DNA from: Flavobacterium psychrophilum | Lineage (GTDB): Bacteria; Bacteroidota; Bacteroidia; Flavobacteriales; Flavobacteriaceae | Assembly: GCA_003243255.1 (NCBI GenBank) | Contig: QFQM01000021.1 | Location: 1-38,103, forward strand | DNA length: 38,103 nucleotides | Reading direction: 5' to 3' | Part shown: positions 1 to 8,780 of the stretch, piece after piece | Numbering within the stretch: the first letter of the stretch is position 1 | Layout: every line of letters begins with the position of its first letter | Notes under the pieces: generated by a model | What the model saw: the letters and a program-made list of their open reading frames with translations, nothing else | Told to the model about the DNA's origin: nothing | Databases searched by the model: none | Program-made: the position numbers and the translations under genes

Positions 1-1
1 G

Positions 2-463
2 AAAGAAAATTTATTTAAAGGTAAATATAAAACACGAATTATAAAATATGACAGCATTGGTAAAATCACTAAAAAATTCTGGTCACAAAAAGGATCTCAT
101 TTAATGTATAGAGATAATGGATTTACAATTTACTATCCCAACGAAAAGATTCAGGCTAAAAAAAGCACAATTAACAACATTGAAAGATTGAAAGTATTCT
201 ATCCAAACGGCAATCTTAATATAAAACAAACCAAGAACAAAAGACTCGAGTATCATGAAAATGGACAGCCCAAAACCGCTTACAAATGGAAAACTATAAC
301 TGAACCTAATTCCTTTGGTTACGAAAAAAAATTGTTTCAGATTTTTAAGAGCACCTATGACGAAAAAGGAAAGCTTATAAATACCGAAGAAATGACTGAA
401 AGTGTATCTGGCTTACAACCTTCAATAGCTTATACTGAAAACGACAGTGTTTATCTGAATTAA
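2..463 (+). CDS. MORN-like repeat protein, 5'-truncated by window edge
   Basis: The reading frame is open from nucleotide 2 with no stop, so the gene starts outside the window. The internal ATG at 104 is probably not its start. About 153 residues are visible. They contain repeated units of the type Y-x-N-G-x-x-x, for example YPNEKIQAKK, YPNGNLNIKQ, YHENGQPKTAYKWK and YDEKGKLIN. This is the beta-hairpin pattern of the MORN-variant repeat found in YwqK-type proteins, which are common in Bacteroidota and often annotated as a toxin-antitoxin antitoxin component without functional proof. It is convergent with the FAD oxidoreductase gene and ends 5 nt from that gene's stop. The family call rests on the repeat pattern. 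The function is unknown. Confidence 0.7.
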   Translation, partial: KENLFKGKYKTRIIKYDSIGKITKKFWSQKGSHLMYRDNGFTIYYPNEKIQAKKSTINNIERLKVFYPNGNLNIKQTKNKRLEYHENGQPKTAYKWKTITEPNSFGYEKKLFQIFKSTYDEKGKLINTEEMTESVSGLQPSIAYTENDSVYLN

Positions 464-468
464 AATCC

Positions 469-1578
469 CTAAACCAAATCCCCTAGCTCAGCACCAACCA
501 TACTGCCAATAGCCACACCCATACCGCCTAGGCGAACGCCGCAATAGGTATGTTGTGACAACTGCTCGATAATCGGTTTTTTGTGGTTGCCCATACCCAT
601 GATACCACTCCAGCGGTGGGCAATGGTAAAGTCGGTATTAGGAAGGATCACTTCGCGCAGTACTTTTTCAAGCTGGTTTTGGATAAGTTCAGTATTACCG
701 AATTCGGTAGTGGTTTCGCCTTCAAAATCAAGGTTACGTGCACCACCAAACAATATCCTGTCGTTGATATTACGGAAATAGTAATACCCACGGTCAATAT
801 GGAAAGTCCCTTTTATATCCAGGTTGGGAATAGGCCCAGTGATAAGCACCTGTGCACGGGCAGGTTTTACCATTCCGTTGGTTAGCTTTTCAGCAAAGCC
901 GTTGGTAGCGAAAAGCAGTTTTTTGGTGAAAAAACTAAAATCGCCAAGGGCTAGTTCTACCCCATCGGCTTTTTCGTGGTAAGCTGTTACGGTCTGGCTA
1001 TTCAGGATAAGGATATTATTGGCAACCGCTTCTTTCAGTAAGGCCTGCATCATGTTACCTGTATCAATCTGCCCTTCAAACGGATTGAAGATTAAGTATT
1101 CATGTATACCTTTAAAATCAAAACGGTCTACCTCCCTTGCAAAAACATCGGTTTTAAAGAGCGGCTTAAGCACTTCGTTTACAAAAGGCATACGGCGCAG
1201 GCATTCTTCATAACCTGCTGTATCATCCTTCAGGAAAAGTTCATATCCGCCGAATGGCTTAAAATCAATAGTAGCATCACCAAGGCGTTTGCGTAATAAC
1301 TGAAGTCCCGTCCAGCGTTTTTGGATAAGCTCCAGCACTTCTTCTTCGGTATGCGTCTTTAAGTCATCATTGATTTCGGAAAGACTCCCAAAACAGGCAA
1401 ATCCGGCATTCTTGGTGCTCGCTCCCTGCGGAAGCGGCCCTCGCTCTATGATAAGTATTTTGGAATCAGGGAAACGTTCGCGAAGGCGCAGTGCGGCATG
1501 AAGCCCCACGATGCCACTGCCTACGATAGTATAATCTACATCGGTAAACCAGTTCTTGATTTCCCAGTAGCTAAACAT
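469..1578 (-). CDS. FAD-dependent oxidoreductase (DAO family)
   Basis: A 369-residue protein with an N-terminal dinucleotide-binding motif, VGSGIVG (residues 19-25), followed by the acidic end of the second beta strand (ILIIERG). It has the DAO-family middle region and a C-terminal segment, GVRLGGMGVAIGSMVGAEL, typical of the second FAD contact. Family members oxidise amino acids or amines (glycine oxidase, gamma-glutamylputrescine oxidase, D-amino acid dehydrogenase) and give an imino product plus reduced FAD. The substrate cannot be told from the sequence. Its ATG overlaps the stop of the upstream DedA gene by one base (TAATG), so the two are probably translationally coupled. It is the last gene of a three-gene operon that starts with an organic-acid/amino-acid symporter, which makes an amino-acid-derived substrate plausible (inference). 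No signal peptide is visible. Confidence 0.85.
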   Translation of the reverse strand: MFSYWEIKNWFTDVDYTIVGSGIVGLHAALRLRERFPDSKILIIERGPLPQGASTKNAGFACFGSLSEINDDLKTHTEEEVLELIQKRWTGLQLLRKRLGDATIDFKPFGGYELFLKDDTAGYEECLRRMPFVNEVLKPLFKTDVFAREVDRFDFKGIHEYLIFNPFEGQIDTGNMMQALLKEAVANNILILNSQTVTAYHEKADGVELALGDFSFFTKKLLFATNGFAEKLTNGMVKPARAQVLITGPIPNLDIKGTFHIDRGYYYFRNINDRILFGGARNLDFEGETTTEFGNTELIQNQLEKVLREVILPNTDFTIAHRWSGIMGMGNHKKPIIEQLSQHTYCGVRLGGMGVAIGSMVGAELGDLV

Positions 1579-2315
1579 TATACCGGAGGCATTATGTTAG
1601 AATCGTCACCATCGTTAGCTTCTCTTTCTGCCTCTTCTTCTGTAATCTTTTTGCCTTTAAGCGCATTGATAAGAAGCGGAACAGTAGTTACTGCCACAAT
1701 GATAAGGATGATATACTCTATGTACGATTTAAGGTCGATACCAAACTGGTCACGGAATATTCCGTAAAGATAGTGTCCTGCAAATATTAGTGTTACCGCC
1801 CAAAGGACAGAGCTGATAACATTGTAAAGCATGAACTTTTTCTTGTCCATTTTAACGATACCCGCAATGATTGGGGCAAACGTACGGATAACAGGAAGGA
1901 AACGTGCAAAGATGATAGCGCGTCCGCCATGTTTTTCGAAGAATTCGTGCGATTGTACCAGGTATTTTTTCTTGAACCAGAAAGAATCTTCTTTTTGGTA
2001 AAGGTAAGTACCGCTTTTAGCACCAAACCAGTACCCAAACATATTACCGATAATTCCGGCTCCGGCCACAAGTATTGACAGCAATAATACATTTAAAAAG
2101 CCGCCTTCGATTGAAAAAATAGTAGCCATAAGCTCGCCGCTATAAATACCGGCAAGGAATAAAAGGCTGTCACCCGGAAGGAAGAATCCTGCAAAAAGGC
2201 CTGTTTCGGCAAAAACGATAAACAATACAACGTAGATACCCACAGGTACCCCGCCTATATGAAGATTGATATAAAACTCAGGGTTAAGTAGCTGTGTCCA
2301 GTGGAAACTGTCCAT
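1578..2315 (-). CDS. DedA family membrane protein (VTT domain)
   Basis: A 245-residue polytopic inner-membrane protein. Family hallmarks visible are ETGLFAGFFLPGDSLLFLAG near residues 37-56, a GYWFGAKSG segment, and the amphipathic region FEKHGGRAIIFARFLPVIRTFAPIIAG with its conserved Arg and Pro residues (about 128-154). DedA/VTT proteins are linked to lipid scrambling, for example undecaprenyl phosphate or phosphatidylethanolamine flipping, and to membrane homeostasis. The exact substrate here is unknown. The C-terminus is a short charged cytoplasmic tail rich in Glu and Asp. The gene lies 33 nt downstream of the symporter gene and overlaps the oxidoreductase start by one base, so it sits in the middle of an operon. 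Confidence 0.92.
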   Translation of the reverse strand: MDSFHWTQLLNPEFYINLHIGGVPVGIYVVLFIVFAETGLFAGFFLPGDSLLFLAGIYSGELMATIFSIEGGFLNVLLLSILVAGAGIIGNMFGYWFGAKSGTYLYQKEDSFWFKKKYLVQSHEFFEKHGGRAIIFARFLPVIRTFAPIIAGIVKMDKKKFMLYNVISSVLWAVTLIFAGHYLYGIFRDQFGIDLKSYIEYIILIIVAVTTVPLLINALKGKKITEEEAEREANDGDDSNIMPPV

Positions 2316-2348
2316 AATAAATAGTGTCTTTTTTTGGTAATAAATAAT

Positions 2349-3626
2349 CTAAACTTTTTTAGCTTCCCACTTGTCTACGGCAGTGGTGGCAAGGGCATTA
2401 CCCAATACATTTGTCATGCTTCGGCCCATATCGCAAAAATGGTCAATAGGCAATATCAGTGCGATGCCTTCCGGCGGAATCCCGAACATCGCGCAAGTAG
2501 CCACTACTACTATAAGCGAAGCCCTTGGCACGCCGGCAATACCTTTGCTCGTAAGCATCAGTACCAATAGCATCAATATCTGTTTTTCCAGTGGCATATC
2601 AATACCATATATCTGGGCTATGAACAAGCTCGCAAATGTCATATACATCATACTTCCGTCAAGGTTAAACGAATAACCTAACGGCAGGGTAAACGATACA
2701 ATTTTTGGGTCACAGCCAAAACGCTCCAGCTCTTCTGTAAGTTTTGGAAATACTGCCTCGCTACTTGTAGTAGAGAACGCAATAAGTAACGGACCCGCAA
2801 GCCTTTTCAGCAAAGACCACAGCCTGTTGCCCAATATCAGGTAACCTACACCCAATAATATAGCCCACAGGCAAACCAATCCAAAAGCAAAAGCCGCAAG
2901 ATAATTGGCATACAGTTTCCAGATGCCTCCACCATATATGGCTACAGCTCCGGCAACAGCACCAAATACCCCAAGCGGAGCAACCCACATAATGTAGCTT
3001 ACCATCTTAAGGATAGCATGCGCAATAGTATCAAGTACCTTAATGATTCCTTCTGCCGCTTTGCCTAGTGATGCCAGGGCAACACCAAACAATATCGAGA
3101 AGATAACTATCTGTAGTATCTCATTAGTAGCCATCGCCTCAAAAATACTTTTGGGTACTACGTGAGTAATAAACTGCTCTAACGAGAATGCATGAACATT
3201 GTTTACCAGTTCATCGGCAGGCTTAACGTCGGCCATAGAAACTGTGGTACTTTCACCCGGCCGTAGCCAGTTTACCAGCACCATTCCCAATAAAAGTGAC
3301 ATAAGAGAAGCAGAGATGAACCATGCCATAGCCTTACCCCCTACACGACCTACCATTTTCATATCGCCCATTTTGGCAATACCCACCACAAGCGTTGAAA
3401 ACACAAGAGGCGCAATGATCATCTGTACCAGGCGGATGAAAATAGTTCCCAGCAATTTGATATTTTTAGCAAAATCAGCAGCCGTTTCTTTAGGGTATTG
3501 ATAGAATACAAAAAGGCCAAGACCCACTCCCAAAAGAAGTCCTGCAAGGATTGCTATAAATAATTTCGAGTTGCTTTTCACTAAGTATTGGTTTTTAAGT
3601 GCGTGAAAATACTCATATTTTTTCAA
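2349..3626 (-). CDS. Dicarboxylate/amino acid:cation symporter (SDF/DAACS family)
   Basis: A 425-residue sodium- or proton-coupled symporter of the glutamate/C4-dicarboxylate family (GltP/DctA/GltT type). Visible motifs are the serine-rich hairpin FSTTSSEAVFP, the NLDGS motif in LPLGYSFNLDGSMMYM, the second re-entrant hairpin SKGIAGVPRASLIV, and the late substrate-binding segment PIDHFCDMGRSMTNVLGNA. In that last segment the Asp and the Arg bind the acidic substrate and its amino or carboxyl group. The Arg at the DxGR position favours dicarboxylates or acidic amino acids. It is the first gene of a minus-strand operon with the DedA and FAD oxidoreductase genes. The start ATG at 3626 is followed by a charged cytoplasmic stretch and TM1, which fits the family length. 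Confidence 0.93.
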   Translation of the reverse strand: MKKYEYFHALKNQYLVKSNSKLFIAILAGLLLGVGLGLFVFYQYPKETAADFAKNIKLLGTIFIRLVQMIIAPLVFSTLVVGIAKMGDMKMVGRVGGKAMAWFISASLMSLLLGMVLVNWLRPGESTTVSMADVKPADELVNNVHAFSLEQFITHVVPKSIFEAMATNEILQIVIFSILFGVALASLGKAAEGIIKVLDTIAHAILKMVSYIMWVAPLGVFGAVAGAVAIYGGGIWKLYANYLAAFAFGLVCLWAILLGVGYLILGNRLWSLLKRLAGPLLIAFSTTSSEAVFPKLTEELERFGCDPKIVSFTLPLGYSFNLDGSMMYMTFASLFIAQIYGIDMPLEKQILMLLVLMLTSKGIAGVPRASLIVVVATCAMFGIPPEGIALILPIDHFCDMGRSMTNVLGNALATTAVDKWEAKKV

Positions 3627-3677
3627 ATAAGGGTTTCTATAATATTTTTAGGCTGTTCTTTTGCACTTTTTACAAAG

Positions 3678-3685
3678 ATTTAACA
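3678..3685 (-). promoter_or_regulatory. Possible -7 promoter element for the symporter operon
   Basis: The minus strand reads AATCTTTG, a 7 of 8 match to the Bacteroidota TAnnTTTG element. It lies about 50 nt upstream of the symporter start. No clear -33 element is visible, so this is a weak call. Confidence 0.35.
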
Positions 3686-3761
3686 CCGATTGACGGATTT
3701 ATTTCAACATAATTCAAAAACACATCTGTAAAAGGCAATTAAACAATCAAAAGAAAATGAT

Positions 3762-3769
3762 TACTTTTA
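3762..3769 (+). promoter_or_regulatory. Possible -7 element for the S9 peptidase gene
   Basis: TACTTTTA matches the TAnnTTTG consensus at 7 of 8 positions and lies 22 nt upstream of the ATG at 3792. No convincing -33 TTG is seen. Confidence 0.4.
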
Positions 3770-3791
3770 GCCCCTATTAAAATTGTTTTCA

Positions 3792-5699
3792 ATGAAAAAA
3801 CTTCTACTACTAACAGTAAGCATCATGGGATTAACCGCTTCGGCACAACAGGTCATGACACCGGAAATGCTTTGGAAACTGGGCCGCGTAAGCGCACTTG
3901 GCATTACCAAAGACGGAAAAAGTATTGTATATAAGGTTTCTACCCCAAATATGGAGGAGAACAAATCGGCTTCAAAATTTTACACCATTCCGGTAAATGG
4001 AGGAGCAGCCACCGAAGTAACCGACTATGCAGCATTATTGACTGACAAATATATCTCTGCCGATGGCAAATGGGCGCTTACCTCTAAAGAAGTAAAAGTT
4101 GATAAAGTTCTTGGAAAGGATCTTTATCCTGAACTTGACAAAAGCAACGCACAGGTATATGATGGGCTGGATTACCGCCACTGGGACACCTGGAATGACG
4201 GAACTCATAACCACGTAGGTTATACTACCGTTGGCGATAAAGACAAAAAGTCTTTTGTAGACATTATGCCCAATGAACCGTATGATTCACCACAAAAACC
4301 TCATGGCGGCGAAGAAGACTTCACCTGGTCTCCTGACAGTAAAAGCATTGTTTATGTATGCAAGAAAAAAGCAGGTACAGAATATGCTACCAGCACTAAT
4401 ACCGACCTGTATGAATATAACCTTGAAACTAAAAAAACAGTAAACCTTACCCCTAACAATCCGGGGTATGATACTGCACCGGCCTACTCGCCTCAGGGTG
4501 ACCTTACATGGCTGCAAATGAAACGTGACGGCTATGAGGCCGACAAAAACGACATCATTGTTCGTTTTAAAGGCATGGACATTAACCTTACTGCCAACTG
4601 GGATGGTAGGGTAGACAGTTTTACCTGGAGCCCTGATGGTAAAAAAGTATATTTCCTTGCAGCTACTGACGGTACGAAACAGCTGTTTGAAGTAAACTTT
4701 CCGGGGCTTACAAAAATTGCTATCACCGTAAGACAGCTTACCGATGGTATTTTTGACATTAACGGAATTACAGGTTTTAGCGGTGATAAGATCATTGTTG
4801 AACGTGCCGACATGAATCACGCGAACGAGATATTCAGCTATGACCTTAAAAAGAAAAAATGGGCGCAACTATCTAAAGTAAATGATGCGGCATACGCCGG
4901 AATTGCCCTTAGCAAAACCGAAAAGCGCTACGTAACTACTACTGACGGTAAAAAGATGCTGGTATGGGTGGTGCTTCCGCCAAACTTTGATGCTAAAAAG
5001 AAATACCCGACATTGTTATATTGTCAGGGTGGACCGCAAAGCGCACTAACGCAATTCTATTCTTTCCGTTGGAACTTTCAGGTTATGGCAGCACAGGGTT
5101 ACATTGTTGTAGCACCTAACCGTCGCGGTATGCCGGGCCATGGTGTAGAATGGAACGAAGCCATCAGTAAAGACTGGGGCGGACAGGTTATGGACGATTA
5201 CCTATCGGCTATCGATGATGTTGCTAAAGAAAACTATGTAGACAAAACAAGACTTGGTGCTGTTGGAGCAAGTTATGGTGGTTATTCTGTATTCTACCTT
5301 GCCGGAATCCACAACAACAGATTCAAGACTTTCATCTCACACTGTGGGGTATTTAACCTGCAAAGTATGTATGGCACTACTGAAGAGGTATTCTTTACTA
5401 ACTGGGACAGTGGCGGACCTTACTGGGAGAAAAATAATGCAGCAGCGCAAAAAACATACAACCAGTTTAACCCTATCAACAATGTTGACAAGTGGAATAC
5501 ACCGATTCTTGTAATTCAGGGCGGAATTGATTTCCGTGTGCCTATCGGACAGGGGCAGGAGGCTTTTCAGGCGGCACAGCTTAGAGGCATCAAAAGCCGA
5601 TTTATGCTTTTCCCTGAAGAAAACCACTGGGTACTGAAACCACAAAATGCATTGGTTTGGCAACGTGAGTTCTTTAAGTGGTTGAAGGAAACTTTGTAG
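3792..5699 (+). CDS. Secreted S9 family peptidase (prolyl-oligopeptidase/dipeptidyl-peptidase type)
   Basis: A 635-residue serine peptidase. I use the ATG at 3792 rather than the in-frame TTG nine bases upstream, because it gives a clean signal peptide, MKKLLLLTVSIMGLTASAQQ, with a cleavage site after ASA. The N-terminal ~370 residues are WD40/PD40-like propeller repeats (for example FTWSPDSKSIVYV and FTWSPDGKKVYFL) that gate access. The C-terminal part is the alpha/beta-hydrolase domain. The catalytic triad is visible: Ser494 in GASYGGYS, Asp580 in GGIDFRVP and His612 in EENHWV. Such enzymes release dipeptides or cleave oligopeptides in the periplasm and feed amino-acid uptake. It is followed 81 nt later by another secreted peptidase on the same strand. 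The exact specificity (DPP IV, DPP5 or acylaminoacyl type) is not decided. Confidence 0.93.
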   Translation: MKKLLLLTVSIMGLTASAQQVMTPEMLWKLGRVSALGITKDGKSIVYKVSTPNMEENKSASKFYTIPVNGGAATEVTDYAALLTDKYISADGKWALTSKEVKVDKVLGKDLYPELDKSNAQVYDGLDYRHWDTWNDGTHNHVGYTTVGDKDKKSFVDIMPNEPYDSPQKPHGGEEDFTWSPDSKSIVYVCKKKAGTEYATSTNTDLYEYNLETKKTVNLTPNNPGYDTAPAYSPQGDLTWLQMKRDGYEADKNDIIVRFKGMDINLTANWDGRVDSFTWSPDGKKVYFLAATDGTKQLFEVNFPGLTKIAITVRQLTDGIFDINGITGFSGDKIIVERADMNHANEIFSYDLKKKKWAQLSKVNDAAYAGIALSKTEKRYVTTTDGKKMLVWVVLPPNFDAKKKYPTLLYCQGGPQSALTQFYSFRWNFQVMAAQGYIVVAPNRRGMPGHGVEWNEAISKDWGGQVMDDYLSAIDDVAKENYVDKTRLGAVGASYGGYSVFYLAGIHNNRFKTFISHCGVFNLQSMYGTTEEVFFTNWDSGGPYWEKNNAAAQKTYNQFNPINNVDKWNTPILVIQGGIDFRVPIGQGQEAFQAAQLRGIKSRFMLFPEENHWVLKPQNALVWQREFFKWLKETL

Positions 5700-5780
5700 A
5701 AATTTCAAAAAAAGAACCTCTTTTATAAATTTTCCGTATTTTAGCGCGATTAAAAATCTAACACCAAACTTGTTTTTATA

Positions 5781-6980
5781 ATGTATAATTTTTCAGTTAA
5801 ACCGCTAGTAGCTACAGCGTTGCTTTTTGCGGGAATGCAGACAGTACAGGCACAGGACTATCTTGTAAATTCATTAAAAAATAATCAGAGTGCAAACAGT
5901 GCAGCTGCTTTTAAATTTACAGATGTTATCAATATAGAGAATACCCCTGTAAAAAGCCAGGGTTCATCAGGAACATGCTGGAGTTATTCTGCCAACTCTT
6001 TCCTTGAGTCAGAAATGATCCGTATGGGTAAACAGCCTATCGAAATATCTCAGATATATACAGCACGTAACGCTTATATCGAAAAAGGAAAGAACTATGT
6101 TCGTATGCATGGCGCAATCACTCTGGGTGATGGTGGTGCTCTTCACGATGTAATCAATATGTACCGTCAGTATGGTGCACTTCCGCAAAGCCTTTATACA
6201 GGACTAAACTACGGAACTACTACCAACAAATTTGCTGAGATGCAGGCTATGGGCCAGGGCGTTCTTGAAGCAGTAGTAAAAAACCCTAACGGGGAGCTTT
6301 CTCCAAACTGGATAAAAGCATATACAGGTGTTATCGATTCTTATCTTGGTGAAGTTCCTCAAAACTTTGAGTGGAAAGGTAAAAAATATACTCCTCAAAC
6401 ATTCGCTAAAGATGTTATCGGAATCAACCCTGATGATTATGTTGAGCTATCTTCATTCACAGATCACCCATACTATTCTAAGTTCGTTCTTTTAGTACCG
6501 GACAACTGGTCGCTTGATCAGGTATACAACGTGAAGCTTAATGAACTTACCGATGTTATTGATAACGCACTTAAAAACGGCTACACTGTAGGATGGGCTG
6601 GAGACGTTAGCGAAAAAGGTTTCAGCTGGAAAAATGGTGTTGCTTACATCCCTGCTAAAAATGTTGCTGATATGACTCCTGAAGAAAAAGAAGGTATGTT
6701 CTTAGGCCCTAAAGATGAACTTGAGATCACTCCGGAACTTCGCCAGAAAGCATTTGACAACTACCAGACTCAGGATGACCACGGTATGCACATTGTAGGT
6801 ATCGCTAAAGACCAGGGCGGAAAAGAGTATTACATCATCAAAAACTCATGGGGTGCTTCTAACGACTACAAAGGATACATGTACATGACTAAAAACTTTG
6901 TAAAATTTAAGTCAACAGCTATTTTACTGCACAAAGGCGGAATCCCGTCTTCAATTGCTAAAAAGCTTGACATCAAATAA
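5781..6980 (+). CDS. Secreted C1 family cysteine peptidase (bleomycin hydrolase/PepC-like)
   Basis: A 399-residue papain-fold peptidase with an N-terminal signal peptide, a hydrophobic stretch ending in TVQAQD near residue 26. Catalytic residues are visible: Gln and Cys66 in SQGSSGTCWSYS, His334 in DDHGMHIVG and Asn355 in IIKNSWG. The region between them, with the large insertions, resembles aminopeptidase C/bleomycin hydrolase, but unlike cytosolic PepC this protein is exported. It probably degrades peptides in the periplasm or outside the cell. A strong intrinsic terminator follows. It sits directly after the S9 peptidase gene but has its own AT-rich upstream region, so it may be separately transcribed. 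Confidence 0.9.
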   Translation: MYNFSVKPLVATALLFAGMQTVQAQDYLVNSLKNNQSANSAAAFKFTDVINIENTPVKSQGSSGTCWSYSANSFLESEMIRMGKQPIEISQIYTARNAYIEKGKNYVRMHGAITLGDGGALHDVINMYRQYGALPQSLYTGLNYGTTTNKFAEMQAMGQGVLEAVVKNPNGELSPNWIKAYTGVIDSYLGEVPQNFEWKGKKYTPQTFAKDVIGINPDDYVELSSFTDHPYYSKFVLLVPDNWSLDQVYNVKLNELTDVIDNALKNGYTVGWAGDVSEKGFSWKNGVAYIPAKNVADMTPEEKEGMFLGPKDELEITPELRQKAFDNYQTQDDHGMHIVGIAKDQGGKEYYIIKNSWGASNDYKGYMYMTKNFVKFKSTAILLHKGGIPSSIAKKLDIK

Positions 6981-7002
6981 TAATCAGTACTACTGAAAAA
7001 CT

Positions 7003-7033
7003 AATCCCGAAGCTAAAACTTCGGGATTTTTTT
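7003..7033 (+). terminator. Intrinsic terminator after the C1 peptidase gene
   Basis: A perfect 10-bp stem, AATCCCGAAG/CTTCGGGATT with a 6-nt loop, followed by a run of T. It starts 23 nt after the stop codon. Confidence 0.9.
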
Positions 7034-7082
7034 ATGCTCTTATTTATACTGTTTCCAAAGTGAAACGTGCAGAAATACTCGC

Positions 7083-7090
7083 TATCTTTG
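7083..7090 (+). promoter_or_regulatory. -7 promoter element for the glutamate-synthase-like gene
   Basis: TATCTTTG fully matches TAnnTTTG. It lies 73 nt upstream of the ATG and predicts a 5' leader of about 70 nt. The leader contains the inverted repeat GCTTTTG-N7-CAAAAGC at 7127-7147 and a three-codon ORF ATGCAAGTATGA at 7156-7167 that overlaps the start codon. Confidence 0.6.
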
Positions 7091-7163
7091 TAGGTAGCAC
7101 TTCTCAAATAAAACAACAAACTAACAGCTTTTGCACTAACCAAAAGCACTAACGCATGCAAGT

Positions 7164-8747
7164 ATGAGAAAAGTATTTGTAGTTTTCTGCACCACATCCA
7201 TCGCAATTATTACGCTTCTTACATTTATTGACTGGAAATCGATTTTTCTGTTACTCATCTTCCTTCCCTTATATATTATGGGATTGTATGATATGTATCA
7301 GTCTAAAAAATCGATCAGGAGGAATTTTCCGCTCGTAGGACGACTTCGCTATCTTTTAGAATCGATTGGCCCCGAAATGCGCCAGTATTTCATTGAAACC
7401 GATCTTGATGGAAAACCATTCAACCGCCTTGAACGAAGCCTTATTTACCAACGAAGCAAAAAAGAGACTGACACCATTCCTTTTGGAACACAGCTGGATA
7501 TGTACCAGATAGGTTACCAATGGATAAACCATAGCATAAGAGCATTGCCTCTTAACGAGATTGATCACAACCCAAGGGTTAGGATTGGTTCAGAACAATG
7601 CACCCAGCCGTATGATGCCAGCTTATTCAACATTAGCGCGATGAGTTATGGCTCACTGAGTAAAAATGCAATACTTGCCCTAAACACCGGGGCTAAAATG
7701 GGTTCGTTTTACCATAATACCGGCGAAGGAGGACTTTCGCCCTACCATCTCGATCCGGGCGGGGATATCGTATGGAATATAGGTACAGGATATTTTAGCT
7801 GCCGCGACAGCGAAGGTAAATTCTCGTATGAAGAGTATGCCAAACGTGCCGTTTTAGATAAAGTAAAAATGATCGAGATAAAATTCTCGCAGGGTGCCAA
7901 ACCCGGTCACGGAGGAATTCTGCCTAAAGAGAAAGTAACCGATGAGATCGCTAACATACGAATTGTAAGCAAAGGGCACGATATTATTTCCCCTCCTTAT
8001 CATTCTGCCTTTACTACTCCACTGGAGTTGATGGATTTTGTAAAAACACTACGCAAAGGATCAGGAGGAAAACCAGTAGGTATGAAAATATGTATCGGGA
8101 ACAAATCAGAGTTCCTGTCAATATGTAAAGCCATGGTAGAAACCGATACCTACCTCGACTTCATTACCGTAGACGGTGCCGAAGGCGGAACAGGAGCTGC
8201 ACCTCAGGAATATACCGACCACGTAGGTATGCCATTACGCGATGCATTGGCCTTTGTTCACGATGCATTGGTAGGCTTCGGAATCAGGAAACAAATCAAG
8301 ATCATTTGCAGCGGAAAAATAGTAACCGGTTTTGACATCATCAAAACTTTGGCCACGGGAGCCGACCTTTGTAACTCGGCACGCGGTATGATGTTCGCTT
8401 TGGGCTGCATACAGGCCTTAGAGTGCCATAAAAACACCTGCCCTACCGGAGTTGCCACTCAGGATCCAAAACTCGTTAAAGGACTTGTTCCTGAAGAAAA
8501 AAGCGTACGTGTATTCCGTTTCCAGCAGGAGACAGTTAAAAGCGCCATGGAATTAATGGCATCGGCAGGCATAAAACACCCTGATGAAGTAGACAGAGGC
8601 GTTGTGAGCATGAGGGTAGACAGAACCAAAATTGAAACGTTTATGGAAACCTATCCGGAGCTTGACAGCGGCTGCCTGCTTAACGAAGACACTGTTCCTA
8701 AAAAACTTATTTATTTCTGGAAAAAAGCATCATCCGACAAATTCTAA
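7164..8747 (+). CDS. Membrane-anchored FMN-binding glutamate synthase-like protein
   Basis: A 527-residue protein. Residues about 1-42 form one or two transmembrane segments (MRKVFVVFCTTSIAIITLL and SIFLLLIFLPLYIMGLY). The rest matches the FMN/central synthase domain of glutamate synthase large chains: SAMSYGSLSKNA, NTGEGGLSPYH, KFSQGAKPGHGG, DGAEGGTGAAP and a glycine-rich FMN phosphate region. The three cysteines that hold the 3Fe-4S cluster in glutamate synthase are kept in the C-x5-C-x4-C pattern (C415, C421, C426). The N-terminal glutaminase domain and the C-terminal beta-helix domain of GltB are absent. The cofactors are therefore likely FMN plus Fe-S, but the reaction is unknown. Archaeal-type stand-alone synthases and uncharacterised redox enzymes share this layout. 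It is a single-gene unit with a promoter and a terminator of its own. Confidence 0.88.
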   Translation: MRKVFVVFCTTSIAIITLLTFIDWKSIFLLLIFLPLYIMGLYDMYQSKKSIRRNFPLVGRLRYLLESIGPEMRQYFIETDLDGKPFNRLERSLIYQRSKKETDTIPFGTQLDMYQIGYQWINHSIRALPLNEIDHNPRVRIGSEQCTQPYDASLFNISAMSYGSLSKNAILALNTGAKMGSFYHNTGEGGLSPYHLDPGGDIVWNIGTGYFSCRDSEGKFSYEEYAKRAVLDKVKMIEIKFSQGAKPGHGGILPKEKVTDEIANIRIVSKGHDIISPPYHSAFTTPLELMDFVKTLRKGSGGKPVGMKICIGNKSEFLSICKAMVETDTYLDFITVDGAEGGTGAAPQEYTDHVGMPLRDALAFVHDALVGFGIRKQIKIICSGKIVTGFDIIKTLATGADLCNSARGMMFALGCIQALECHKNTCPTGVATQDPKLVKGLVPEEKSVRVFRFQQETVKSAMELMASAGIKHPDEVDRGVVSMRVDRTKIETFMETYPELDSGCLLNEDTVPKKLIYFWKKASSDKF

Positions 8748-8780
8748 AAGAAGAGCCCCGCATAACGGGGCTCTTCTTTT
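8746..8780. terminator. Bidirectional terminator between convergent genes
   Basis: A perfect 15-bp inverted repeat, AAAAGAAGAGCCCCG/CGGGGCTCTTCTTTT with a 5-nt loop, and T-rich flanks on both strands. It overlaps the stop of the glutamate-synthase-like gene and the stop of the convergent membrane protein gene. Confidence 0.92.

Noticed and set aside
4287..4868. 193-residue minus-strand frame inside the S9 peptidase gene
   Set aside because: It is antisense to a well-supported gene and has no recognisable domain or initiation context.
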